Shown here: in pieces, positions 54,624 through 63,058 of the stretch | Position numbering within the stretch: the first letter of the stretch is position 1 | Layout: each line of letters opens with the position of its first letter | Assembly: GCF_015221875.1 (NCBI RefSeq) | Contig: NZ_JACYGY010000001.1 | Coordinates: forward strand, 3,450,501 to 3,514,500 | Direction: 5' to 3' | From: Dyadobacter subterraneus | GTDB lineage: Bacteria > Bacteroidota > Bacteroidia > Cytophagales > Spirosomataceae | DNA: 64,000 nucleotides | Notes under the pieces: generated by a model | The model's input: the letters and a program-made list of their open reading frames with translations, nothing else | Databases searched by the model: none | Told to the model about the DNA's origin: nothing | Translations under genes and position numbers: made by a program

Positions 54624-54791
54624 GTTTCTCGCGGTTTACCTTAACAATCAGACATGATTTCAAATTGTGCAGGTTTTCAATATTGAATTTGATATTCGTC
54701 ATGAAGGATATTGGATTGATATTGCCGGCAACCTACTGACTTCTAATTCTTATAAAATAATTTTTAAAGAATTTTAATAATAACAAGATAG

Positions 54792-56612
54792 ATGACTACT
54801 GAAACAATTGAGACAATTGAAGATTTTGAGACCTTCGCTGATTTAGGACTCTCAGAAAACATCCTTAAAGCCTTAACTGAAATGGGTTTTACGAAACCCT
54901 CTCCAATTCAAGCACAGGGAATTCCAGCTGTAATGCAAGGTTCTGACGTAATTGGTCAGGCGCAAACAGGAACAGGAAAAACTGCTGCTTTTGGAATACC
55001 TGTACTTGAACGTATTGACCTTTCTAATACTGCTGTTCAAGCACTTATACTTTGCCCTACAAGAGAATTAGCTGTACAAGTTTCCGAAGAATTAGGAAGA
55101 CTTGCGAAATTTCAGCGCGGAATAAGAATTGAAGCAATTTACGGTGGTGATTCAATTGATCGCCAGATCCGTTCCCTAAAAAGAGGTGTTCATATAGTTG
55201 TAGGAACTCCTGGCCGTGTGATGGACCATATGCAACGTCGTACTTTGAAATTTGACGAAGTTCGTATGATGGTTCTTGATGAAGCTGACGAAATGTTGGA
55301 CATGGGTTTCCGTGAAGACATCGAAAGCATATTGGCTGACATGCCGGAAGATCGCCAGACGATCCTTTTCTCGGCAACAATGTCTAAGCCGATTATGTCA
55401 ATCACAAAACGCTTCCTTAACGATCCGATTTTAATTAAAGTTGTTCGTAACGAGCTTACTAATGTTAATATCGAACAAGTTTGTTTCGAAGTAAAACCTC
55501 AGGCGAAAGTTGAAGTAATGACACGTCTGATTGATATGTACCATTTGAAATCACTTCTTGTATTTTGTAACACAAAACGCAAAGTGGACGAAATCGTTGA
55601 AGAATTACAACTTCGCGGTTACGCATCAGAAGGTATCCATGGTGACTTGCGCCAGCAACAACGTAGCAACGTAATGAGCAAATTCAAGGCGGGTGTTACT
55701 ACCATTCTTGTGGCGACAGACGTAGCTGCACGTGGTATTGACGTAAGCGGACTTGATGGCGTAATCAACTACGACATTCCTTTGGATGAAGAATATTACG
55801 TACACCGAATTGGCCGTACAGGTCGTGCCGGTATGTCCGGAAAAGCTTTCTCACTGGTTGCACGTGACGAAAAATTCCGTCTTAAAACCATTGAAAACTA
55901 TACAAAAGTAAAAATCGAAAAAGGCGTTATTCCTTCTTACGAAGATATCGTTGGTGTTCGTAAAGCTCGTTTTGTAGAAAGTATTTCTGCTACAATCCAG
56001 GAAGGCGACACAGATCTTTACGAAGATGTATTGGAAATGTTACGTCACAGCGGTTTCACAACCGAACAAATCGTAGCTGCTCTTGCTAAACAAATTATGG
56101 GTGTTCAGAAAAACGAATATTCAGACAGTAATCTGGCATGGGAAGAAAGACGTGGCGGAGAAGGTCGTCGTGAAGGCGGAAGCGATCGTTTCGAACGTCG
56201 TTCATCCGGCGGATCAACCGGCGGACGTTTTGAAAGAGGTTCTCGTGATAGCGGAAGTCGCGAAGGAGATCGTCGCGGACCAAGCTCTGACCGTTTTGCA
56301 AGCAGAGAACGCTCTGGCGAATCTCGTGCACCACGTGAACGTGATGGCGAAGCAAAACGCACAGCAGCACCGGAAGCAGGTATGACTCGTTTGTTCCTAA
56401 GTCTTGGACGTAAAGATCATATCATGCCTCGTGATATCGTTGGAGCAATTGCTGGTGAAGCAAACATTCCTGGTAAAACAATCGGCGCGATCGATATCTA
56501 TGATAAATTCACTTTCGTTGATGTTCCTGAACGTGATGCACGCACAGTACTACGTGCCATGGACGGTAACACAATCAAAGGAAAAGCAGTACAGATTGAT
56601 ATTGCAAAATAA
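54792..56612 (+). CDS. DEAD-box ATP-dependent RNA helicase with DbpA-type RNA-binding domain
   Basis: The 606-residue protein has the full helicase core (about 15-380): Q motif GFTKPSPIQ, Walker A AQTGTGKT, PTRELA, DEAD in VLDEADEM, SAT, and HRIGRTGR. A linker leads to an Arg/Gly/Ser/Asp-rich disordered region (about 445-525), then a DbpA-type RNA-binding domain (about 530-606, RLFLSLGRKDHIMPRDIVGAI). This is the CsdA/DeaD-like layout. Such helicases unwind RNA duplexes in ribosome assembly and cold adaptation. The long structured leader suggests post-transcriptional control. Confidence 0.94.
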   Translation: MTTETIETIEDFETFADLGLSENILKALTEMGFTKPSPIQAQGIPAVMQGSDVIGQAQTGTGKTAAFGIPVLERIDLSNTAVQALILCPTRELAVQVSEELGRLAKFQRGIRIEAIYGGDSIDRQIRSLKRGVHIVVGTPGRVMDHMQRRTLKFDEVRMMVLDEADEMLDMGFREDIESILADMPEDRQTILFSATMSKPIMSITKRFLNDPILIKVVRNELTNVNIEQVCFEVKPQAKVEVMTRLIDMYHLKSLLVFCNTKRKVDEIVEELQLRGYASEGIHGDLRQQQRSNVMSKFKAGVTTILVATDVAARGIDVSGLDGVINYDIPLDEEYYVHRIGRTGRAGMSGKAFSLVARDEKFRLKTIENYTKVKIEKGVIPSYEDIVGVRKARFVESISATIQEGDTDLYEDVLEMLRHSGFTTEQIVAALAKQIMGVQKNEYSDSNLAWEERRGGEGRREGGSDRFERRSSGGSTGGRFERGSRDSGSREGDRRGPSSDRFASRERSGESRAPRERDGEAKRTAAPEAGMTRLFLSLGRKDHIMPRDIVGAIAGEANIPGKTIGAIDIYDKFTFVDVPERDARTVLRAMDGNTIKGKAVQIDIAK

Positions 56613-56643
56613 TCAGTCAGACTTCTGACACCAAATATGAATT

Positions 56644-56674
56644 AAAAGGGACTTGTAAAAGAGTCCCTTTTTTT
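56644..56674 (+). terminator. Intrinsic terminator of the helicase gene
   Basis: AAAAGGGACT and AGTCCCTTTT arms followed by a T-run; it lies just before the DinB start. Confidence 0.85.
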
Positions 56675-56687
56675 GTTACTTTTCCAC

Positions 56688-57224
56688 ATGGAAAATATTG
56701 AAAAACCGGAAGTCTGGCTACGTGGACCACTTCCAAACGTCCCTCCCCATTTGCAGCCAGCTGCTCACGCGCTTTTACAGGCTCAGGAAGAAATTAACAA
56801 ACTTGGTCAAAACTTTCCTTCTGACTTATTATGGATAAAACCTGCCGGATTAGCTTCCGTTGGTTTTCATATGCAGCATTTGGCAGGCGTGCTCGACAGG
56901 CTTCTTACGTATGCACGAGGCGAATCGCTTACAGATAAACAACTGGAATATTTAAGATCAGAAGGAAAAGCTCCTTTTGAAGGTTGTAGTTTTGATGATT
57001 TATTACAAAATCTGAACAAACAGTTTTTGATTGCAATAACGCAAATAGAAAACACAGATTCTTCAACACTTTTGGAAGTAAGAATGGTTGGGCGCGCACA
57101 AGTTCCATCCACACATTTAGGTTTGTTGTTCCATGCAGCCGAGCATACTATGCGCCATTTGGGCCAGTTATTAGTTACACTGAAATTTCTTGAAGCAGAT
57201 ATTGATAAAAATAGTAAAAGCTAA
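56688..57224 (+). CDS. DinB-family protein
   Basis: From ATG 56688 the protein has 178 residues; an in-frame TTG at 56673 lies inside the terminator and is rejected. It is a four-helix DinB-like protein with a metal-binding-type His set (VGFHMQHLAGVLDRLL near residue 58, and LLFHAAEHTMRHLGQLL near 147). DinB/YfiT-like proteins are probable metal-dependent hydrolases or thiol transferases, with mostly unknown substrates. It stands alone between the helicase terminator and the isomerase pair. Confidence 0.82.
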   Translation: MENIEKPEVWLRGPLPNVPPHLQPAAHALLQAQEEINKLGQNFPSDLLWIKPAGLASVGFHMQHLAGVLDRLLTYARGESLTDKQLEYLRSEGKAPFEGCSFDDLLQNLNKQFLIAITQIENTDSSTLLEVRMVGRAQVPSTHLGLLFHAAEHTMRHLGQLLVTLKFLEADIDKNSKS

Positions 57225-57329
57225 AACCTTAGCAGCCAAACATTTTGGAATTGATTAATTGTATTATCGAGTAGTTCACATTGCACTTTATCTTTTTTAA
57301 GTGTTTATTTCTTATCTAATACTAATTCT

Positions 57330-58175
57330 ATGCAATTCTTAAAATCTACTTTGCTATTCAGTTTACTTGTAGCCTGCGGGCTATCTGCTTCGGCACAAAA
57401 TGCGCCAGAAGACAAATCCGGCTGGAAACTTGGTTCACAATCTTACACTTTTCGCCTTTTCACCTTTGCCGAAGCGCTGAAAAAAATCGATAGTTGCGGC
57501 CTGAAATATGTTGAAGCATTTCCGGGACAAAAACTTGGAGGCGGTGTCGAAGGCAATATGGATTTTAAAATGGATACAGCAAAACGTCAGGAAGTTAAAA
57601 ATCTTCTAAAAAAATACGGAATTACAATCACTGCTTTCGGCGTAGTAAACGCTACAAACGAAGAAGAATGGAAAACGCTATTTGAATTTGCGAAAGATAT
57701 GGGCATTCTGAATATTGATACAGAACCAAAACCTGAACAATTCGCCTACATTGCACCGCTTGCAGATAAATACAAAATTAATGTTGCACTACACAATCAC
57801 CCAAAACCATCGCATTACTGGTCTCCGGATTCTGTGCTGAAATATGCTGCCAAAAGTAAATTTATTGGTTCTTGTTCCGATATTGGTCACTGGGTACGTT
57901 CGGGTCTTGATCCGGTTGCTTGTTTGAAACAATTGAACGGTCATGTGCTTGGACTGCACTTTAAGGATGTAGTTAAAGATACACCAGACGGAAAATATCA
58001 TGACGTAGTTTGGGGAAAAGGTGACAGCAAAGTGGATGGTGTTATCGCGGAACTTAAACGCCAGAAATTCAAAGGACCTATTTCCGTTGAATATGAATAC
58101 CATTGGGAAAATAATGGCCCTGAGGTGGCAGAAAGCGTTAAATATTTCCGCACAACTTTTCAAAAAGTGAAATAA
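57330..58175 (+). CDS. Exported sugar isomerase/epimerase-like TIM-barrel protein
   Basis: The 281-residue protein has a Sec signal peptide (cleavage after SASAQ, about residue 23). It has an AP_endonuclease_2/xylose-isomerase-like barrel with GLKYVEAFPGQKLGGG, NVALHNHPKPSHYWSP, GSCSDIGHWVRSGLDP, GLHFKDVVKD and ISVEYEYHWENNGPE. The His, Asp and Glu residues of the metal site (HNH, DIGHW, HFKD, EYEY) are present. Members act as sugar isomerases, epimerases or keto-sugar-processing enzymes. Its export to the periplasm is notable for a fold that is usually cytoplasmic. It precedes a paralogue by 65 nt on the same strand. Confidence 0.84.
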   Translation: MQFLKSTLLFSLLVACGLSASAQNAPEDKSGWKLGSQSYTFRLFTFAEALKKIDSCGLKYVEAFPGQKLGGGVEGNMDFKMDTAKRQEVKNLLKKYGITITAFGVVNATNEEEWKTLFEFAKDMGILNIDTEPKPEQFAYIAPLADKYKINVALHNHPKPSHYWSPDSVLKYAAKSKFIGSCSDIGHWVRSGLDPVACLKQLNGHVLGLHFKDVVKDTPDGKYHDVVWGKGDSKVDGVIAELKRQKFKGPISVEYEYHWENNGPEVAESVKYFRTTFQKVK

Positions 58176-58240
58176 AACGGCCCAATTGCTAGTTTAAAAA
58201 TTGAACAAAATATTACCTTTTCATATTAACAACAGCATTT

Positions 58241-59152
58241 ATGACTTATAACCGCCGGTTATTTTTAAAATCAGCAGGAGCCGCAGCCGCTGGCTCATTG
58301 GTTTTGACACTAGCAGCTTGTGGAGGATCAAAAGAAAAATCTTCCGAAGGTACCGACTCTACGGGTGTTGCATCCGCAGGCGCAGGAACTCCATCAATTC
58401 CTGATTTTGGATTGCAACTTTACAGCGTACGCGACATTATCGGTGCCGATCCAAAAGGTGTATTAAAACAAATCGCAGGTTTAGGATACAAAAAACTTGA
58501 AAGTTATGCCGGCGACAAGGGTTTCTTATGGGGATTGACGCCAAAAGAATACAAGGCATATATGGACGAGTTGGGCATCGTGACAGTAAGTACGCATGCT
58601 GACACGACCAAAGATCTTGAAAAAGCAGCAACAGAAGCTAAGGAAGCTGGTTTGTCTTATATTTTGCAGCCATACATCGGTCCACAGAAAACGTTGGATG
58701 AATGGAAAAAACGTGCAGAAGAATTTAACAAAAGAGGAGAAATCTGTAATAAAGTGGGTATCAAATTTGGATATCACAACCACGATTATTCATTCAAAGA
58801 ACTTGAAGGTAAAATTCCACAGGAAATTCTTCTGGACGGAACAGACAAATCGCTTGTTCACTATGAACTGGATTTGATGTGGATTGTTGCCGCAAAACAG
58901 GATGCAGCGGCACATTTGAAAAAATATGCCGGCCGTTATGACCTTGTGCACATCAAAGATCTTGTGAGCAAACCGGAAAATCATTCAACAGATTTGGGTA
59001 AAGGGGAAATTGATTTTGCAAGTCTGTTGAAAGTGGCTTCTGACAGCGGAGTTACACAATTCATCGTTGAACAGGAAGAATATCCAGGACCCGTCTTGAC
59101 AAGTATTGGCAACGACGCCGAATACATGAAAAAACTTGTTTTTAAATCATAA
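58241..59152 (+). CDS. Tat-exported lipoprotein sugar isomerase/epimerase-like protein
   Basis: The 303-residue protein begins with a twin-arginine motif RRLFLK followed by a hydrophobic stretch and a lipobox LAAC (Cys28). It should therefore be exported folded and then lipid-anchored. The TIM barrel (about 50-300) has FGLQLYSVRDII, VSTHADTT, GYHNHDYSFKEL, YELDLMWIVAA, VHIKDLV and FIVEQEEY, with metal-site residues in the HNH, ELD, HIKD and EQEE blocks. It resembles the upstream gene product but uses a different export route. The two may process the same periplasmic sugar intermediate; the substrate is unknown. The stop is 5 nt from that of the convergent gene. Confidence 0.84.
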   Translation: MTYNRRLFLKSAGAAAAGSLVLTLAACGGSKEKSSEGTDSTGVASAGAGTPSIPDFGLQLYSVRDIIGADPKGVLKQIAGLGYKKLESYAGDKGFLWGLTPKEYKAYMDELGIVTVSTHADTTKDLEKAATEAKEAGLSYILQPYIGPQKTLDEWKKRAEEFNKRGEICNKVGIKFGYHNHDYSFKELEGKIPQEILLDGTDKSLVHYELDLMWIVAAKQDAAAHLKKYAGRYDLVHIKDLVSKPENHSTDLGKGEIDFASLLKVASDSGVTQFIVEQEEYPGPVLTSIGNDAEYMKKLVFKS

Positions 59153-59157
59153 CACTA

Positions 59158-60222
59158 TTACTGATCACTTTCTGATCTGATATTAAGAAGTCGCCGTAAC
59201 CAGCCTTGCTGTTCGGCGACTTCTGTTTTTTTATCTTTATCATCAAAAGAAAAATTGGCAATTTCTTTCAAATCCGGTTGTCCGGCGTTGATCCAGCACG
59301 TAAACCAAATGTCACTCACCATCTCGATAGAATTTTTCATTTGCCTCTCTACCTGCCCTTTCAATTTCATATGATACTGGTTTGAAAATTCTTCTGAATA
59401 GGTTCTGACCAGAATATTATTTCTAAGTTCATAGCTGAATTTTTTATCAGTCTCAAAAGACTCGGTCAATTCTTTTTCAAAAAGAAACACAGAATCAACC
59501 GCTATATGCGCACGGTTCATGGAAAACCAAATTTGATCCGTCAGGTTTACTATGTATTTAGCTTCGCCTACCCACAAATCATAGTCATTTGCATAAAGCT
59601 CCGGCAGTCTGCTTTCCCAGAATCCGTGAATTCCTTCCTGCCTGGTAAGCTGTCCGTTATAATTTCTTGTAGTGTGTAAGGGAACATTTGAATCTGCTGC
59701 GTAATGACCTAAATCCGCAGAGATCATCAGAATTCGTTTTGGATCCTTGTCCTTGAAAGCTTCCGTCAATTGAAAAGCAGCCGTTTGCACATACCATGGA
59801 ACAATTCCATGTTTTCTTAAACTATCCTCTCCAATTTTTTTAATTGCTGCTGGCCAATAATGAGGAAGTTTTTGTATCGCACTATCTCCATAAACATCAA
59901 GATCTATGAAATGCCTTTCCGCTTCTCCAACCACAGCATATCTGCGCCGATCCGGATTTACTGCATTCTCCGTCAGATAATCAATATGCTTTTTGTAAAA
60001 GTATTGCATATCAAGAGGTAAGCGATAAACTGCTAATCTGTTAATTCTCTTGTGCGCCCAAAATCCCCAGGTTGACGAAAATCCCAATTTTGGGAATAGA
60101 AAAAATGCCAACAGAAAGAAAATCAGCGCTTTTTTGAAAAAAAAGTGATTTTTTTTCAAAAATATTTCGGTTAAATCAACGTGGGTTTCCATAGATAATT
60201 TGGGAGCTAAAAAAGATGTCAT
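59158..60222 (-). CDS. Zinc-dependent phospholipase C / S1-P1 nuclease-like protein
   Basis: The 354-residue protein has a long basic n-region and a signal segment (about 30-50), after which the mature chain begins near WGFWAHKRINRLAV. In this family an N-terminal Trp and His bind zinc. Further ligands are visible in HFIDLDVYG, DLGHYAADSNVPLH and GIHGFWESRLPE. All these match the trinuclear zinc site of PLC/S1 nucleases, so hydrolysis of phosphodiesters (lipids or nucleic acids) outside the cytoplasm is inferred. The start could also be Met11 (60192). It converges on the Tat isomerase gene. Confidence 0.8.
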   Translation of the reverse strand: MTSFLAPKLSMETHVDLTEIFLKKNHFFFKKALIFFLLAFFLFPKLGFSSTWGFWAHKRINRLAVYRLPLDMQYFYKKHIDYLTENAVNPDRRRYAVVGEAERHFIDLDVYGDSAIQKLPHYWPAAIKKIGEDSLRKHGIVPWYVQTAAFQLTEAFKDKDPKRILMISADLGHYAADSNVPLHTTRNYNGQLTRQEGIHGFWESRLPELYANDYDLWVGEAKYIVNLTDQIWFSMNRAHIAVDSVFLFEKELTESFETDKKFSYELRNNILVRTYSEEFSNQYHMKLKGQVERQMKNSIEMVSDIWFTCWINAGQPDLKEIANFSFDDKDKKTEVAEQQGWLRRLLNIRSESDQ

Positions 60223-60535
60223 TTTATCCCGTTTATACTGGATTTTCCAAAAAAAGTAACCAATCCATATTTGCTGGAAAGCTGTTTTTCAGCTTTTCAC
60301 ATTTTTTTTATCAAATCAATACTTTTTAAATACTTCGTACCTAGTTAACTCGAAAACATTACCGTAAAACACACCCAAATAAAATTCTATCCATATTGAA
60401 TTAGCATATCATTAATTTTGAAAAACACTGCAAAAACAATATTATTAATATTATTTAAAGAAATAATGCAATTATAAATATTTGTTTTACATTTGTTTAA
60501 CAATAAGATATGACTGTTATATAAGTCCAAAAAAG
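60223..60535. other. 313-nt AT-rich spacer
   Basis: Very AT-rich (poly-A/T runs around 60300 and 60420-60480), with no gene. TACATTTG at 60488-60495 fits the -7 consensus for the downstream Dabb gene, but no TTG is at -33. An in-frame TTG at 60482 overlaps this box and is not a start. Confidence 0.5.
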
Positions 60536-60940
60536 ATGAGAACTAAAAATAAAACCATAGGATATTTAGTACCGGTATTTATGCTAAGCGTGTTTATGCT
60601 TATCATTTACGGAGCATACGTTCCTCACAAAGCAGCTGAAACACAGCGTATTGTTTGTATCAAATTTAAACCTGGTACAACAAGCGAAGAAATGGAAAAA
60701 GAAATGCGTGATTTTGCAGTTTTGAAAAATAATGTGAAAGACGTAGTTGCTTATTCAGCTGGCAGAGTTCAAAAAACTGATGGAAACAAAAGTGAATACG
60801 ATGTTATTCATTATTTGACTTTCCGCACAGATGAAGCTGCTAAACAATATGCTTCAAATGCATATCGCAATGATTTTGTGAAAAGCAATGAGTCCCACTG
60901 GGACAAAGTATTGGAAATGAATTCCGATATCGAAAAGTAA
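60536..60940 (+). CDS. Membrane-anchored Dabb (stress-responsive A/B barrel) protein
   Basis: From ATG 60536 the protein has 134 residues, with a membrane segment (about 10-30, YLVPVFMLSVFMLIIYGA) and then a Dabb domain (about 35-130: RIVCIKFKPGTTSEEMEKE, HYLTFRTDEAAKQYASN). It is a small ferredoxin-like alpha+beta barrel dimer in the family. Dabb proteins are stress-related or act in small-molecule metabolism; the exact job is unknown. The anchored form is Bacteroidota-typical. It ends at a terminator shared with ung. Confidence 0.8.
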   Translation: MRTKNKTIGYLVPVFMLSVFMLIIYGAYVPHKAAETQRIVCIKFKPGTTSEEMEKEMRDFAVLKNNVKDVVAYSAGRVQKTDGNKSEYDVIHYLTFRTDEAAKQYASNAYRNDFVKSNESHWDKVLEMNSDIEK

Positions 60941-60971
60941 TTATTTAATAGTAATAGGAGTGAAAATTATT

Positions 60972-61002
60972 AAAAAGAGTCGGGCTTCCCGACTCTTTTT
61001 TT
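60972..61002. terminator. Bidirectional terminator
   Basis: AAAAAGAGTCGG and CCGACTCTTTTT arms around a short loop, between the convergent Dabb and ung genes. Confidence 0.88.
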
Positions 61003-61012
61003 CTTATATCCA

Positions 61013-61678
61013 TTACCAGTTTATTGGTTTCAATCCGTTTTCCTCCAGGTAAGCATTCGCCTTGCTGAAATGTTTGGTTCCGAACCATCCACCATAGTTG
61101 GCAGCCATTGGAGACGGATGTTTGGCTTTCAATACGTAATGCTTGCTCTCATCAATTACCTTTCCCTTATCCTGAGCATATTTCCCCCAAAGCATAAAAA
61201 CAACATTTTTCTTTTCATCAGAAACACATTTGATAACCGCGTCCGTAAAAGTTTCCCAACCCTTTCCTTGATGAGAACCTGCCTTGCCGGCTTCAACGGT
61301 TAAAGTCGAATTCAATAGTAGAACGCCTTGTGACGCCCAGCGTTCCAGATTTCCGGTTGTTGGAATAGGTTTGCCCAAATCGTCTTTTATTTCTTTAAAA
61401 ATATTCAGCAGAGAAGGTGGCATTCTTACACCATCATTTACAGAAAAACAAAGTCCGTTTGCTTGTCCAAAACCATGGTACGGATCCTGTCCTAAAATCA
61501 CAACCTCACAAGCATCGAAGCTGCAATAGTTAAAAGCATTAAAGATTTGCTTCGCTGGTGGGAATATTTGTTTAGTCGCGTACTCACTTTTTACGAAATC
61601 CGTCACGGCTGCGAAATATGGTTTTTCAAATTCCGCCGCCAGGCGCTTTTTCCACGACTCTTCTATTTTAACATCCAT
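61013..61678 (-). CDS. ung: Uracil-DNA glycosylase
   Basis: The 221-residue enzyme has the family 1 motifs: the water-activating GQDPYHGFGQANGLCFSV (about 63-80), LLLNSTLTVE, VVFMLWGKYAQ and the leucine-loop HPSPMAANYGGWFGTKHFSKAN. It removes uracil from DNA in base excision repair. A loop residue pattern (MAANYGGWFG instead of the more usual L-S-AYRGFFG type) is a mild local variation. It stands alone. Confidence 0.96.
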   Translation of the reverse strand: MDVKIEESWKKRLAAEFEKPYFAAVTDFVKSEYATKQIFPPAKQIFNAFNYCSFDACEVVILGQDPYHGFGQANGLCFSVNDGVRMPPSLLNIFKEIKDDLGKPIPTTGNLERWASQGVLLLNSTLTVEAGKAGSHQGKGWETFTDAVIKCVSDEKKNVVFMLWGKYAQDKGKVIDESKHYVLKAKHPSPMAANYGGWFGTKHFSKANAYLEENGLKPINW

Positions 61679-61827
61679 ACTTTTATTATTAATTAAAATC
61701 CAAATTAATTGATTTTTGATTTGCTTTTATCAGTAAATGATGACTATTTTCGTTAATAGTGAAGTTTAACAAAAGACATACCAACAATTTTGTTAATCAA
61801 GATATTCAACACTATCCCTCAATCCGT

Positions 61828-62214
61828 ATGGTTTCGAAAGTGACAGATGGCGTAAAAGTCACAGTATTGACAGAATATCAGCCTGATTACTCAAATCCAA
61901 GGCAGGATCATTATGTGTTCACCTACAAGATTCTTATTGAAAATCATAGTGAACACACCGTAAAATTGCTGCGTAGACATTGGCTTATCTATGACGCCAA
62001 CGGAACAGTGCGCGAAGTGGAAGGCGAAGGAATTGTAGGATTACAACCTGTTTTGGAGCCTGGCGATGTTCACGATTATGTTTCAGGCTGTAATTTGCGT
62101 ACAGATCTTGGTAAAATGGCCGGTACATATTTAATGGAAAGAGTTTTGGATGGCCGGCAGTTTCGTGTTATTATTCCTGCTTTTGCGCTGGTAGTTCCCT
62201 ATCGCTTAAACTGA
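61828..62214 (+). CDS. apaG: ApaG domain protein
   Basis: From ATG 61828 (MVSKVTDGVKVTV) the protein has 128 residues, the usual ApaG length. The frame runs 23 codons further to GTG 61759, but that start lies right behind a weak promoter (TATTTTCG at 61744-61751), and the extension is not family-like. The fibronectin-like ApaG fold shows FTYKILIENHSEHTVKLLRRHW, GEGIVGLQPVLEPG and the ending VIIPAFALVVPYRLN. ApaG is linked to Co2+/Mg2+ resistance phenotypes; its molecular role is not settled. A methyltransferase gene follows 57 nt later. Confidence 0.9.
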   Translation: MVSKVTDGVKVTVLTEYQPDYSNPRQDHYVFTYKILIENHSEHTVKLLRRHWLIYDANGTVREVEGEGIVGLQPVLEPGDVHDYVSGCNLRTDLGKMAGTYLMERVLDGRQFRVIIPAFALVVPYRLN

Positions 62215-62270
62215 TATTTTTCATTCCTGCAATTTCTATTGCTGCCAACATTTCATAAAAATTTCTTCAA

Positions 62271-63047
62271 TTGATTACTGCTTACTTTAAGTACCTTTTG
62301 CGTTCAGGAAATGAACATTCGATTCACTCTCCTTTTCTTTTTGATTTATATACCAAGGTTATAAAAGACAAAAAAGAAAATCATCCTGATTATTCTGCTT
62401 TAAAGTTATTAAGAAAAGAGCTGCTGGCTTCTAATGAAGAAATTGAGATTCTGGATCTTGGAGCAGGATCGCGTATCAATAAATCCAATCTTAGAAAAAT
62501 AAAAACGATTGCTAAAAACGCTGAAAAGCCTGAAAAATTTGGGAAACTTTTTCATCGTTTAATCCGTCATTTCCAACCTGAAAGTTTGCTGGAACTGGGT
62601 ACCTCTCTTGGGCTCACCACGCTTTACATGGCAAAAGCAAAACCGGATTCACAGATTATTTCTTTTGAAGGTTGTCCGGAAACTGCTAATGTAGCTTTAC
62701 GCAACTTCAAAAAGTCAGGTTCTAAAAACATAGAAATTGTTTTGGGAAACATAGATGAAACTTTGCCTGAGCATTTAAAGAAATTTACCAACGGACTTGA
62801 TTATGCGTACTTTGATGCCAATCATCGCTACGAGCCTACGGTCAGATATTTTGAGGATTGTCTGCCCTATGCCAAAAATGATTCAATCTTTATTTTTGAT
62901 GACATTTACTGGTCAGAGGAAATGACGCAAGCCTGGGAATACATTAAATCGCATCCGCAAGTAACACTCACAGTTGACTTATTCTGGATAGGTCTGGTTT
63001 TTTTTAGAAAAGAACAAGTCAAAGAGGATTTCGTATTAAGATTTTAA
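62271..63047 (+). CDS. SAM-dependent O-methyltransferase-like protein, TTG start
   Basis: The 258-residue protein begins with TTG, since no ATG lies near and residues SGNEHSIHSPFLFDLYTKVI are already family sequence. The Rossmann core has LLELGTSLGLTTLYMAKA (SAM motif I), ISFEGCPETANVA, YAYFDANHRYEPTVRYFEDC and IFIFDDIYWSEEM (metal-binding-type acidic residues). The type is the catechol/caffeoyl-CoA O-methyltransferase-like group. The substrate is unknown. It is co-directional with apaG. Confidence 0.82.
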   Translation: MITAYFKYLLRSGNEHSIHSPFLFDLYTKVIKDKKENHPDYSALKLLRKELLASNEEIEILDLGAGSRINKSNLRKIKTIAKNAEKPEKFGKLFHRLIRHFQPESLLELGTSLGLTTLYMAKAKPDSQIISFEGCPETANVALRNFKKSGSKNIEIVLGNIDETLPEHLKKFTNGLDYAYFDANHRYEPTVRYFEDCLPYAKNDSIFIFDDIYWSEEMTQAWEYIKSHPQVTLTVDLFWIGLVFFRKEQVKEDFVLRF

Positions 63048-63058
63048 TCGAAAAAATT

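Noticed and set aside
56673..56690. Longer DinB start at TTG 56673
   Set aside because: That TTG lies in the T-run of the helicase terminator; ATG 56688 fits the family.
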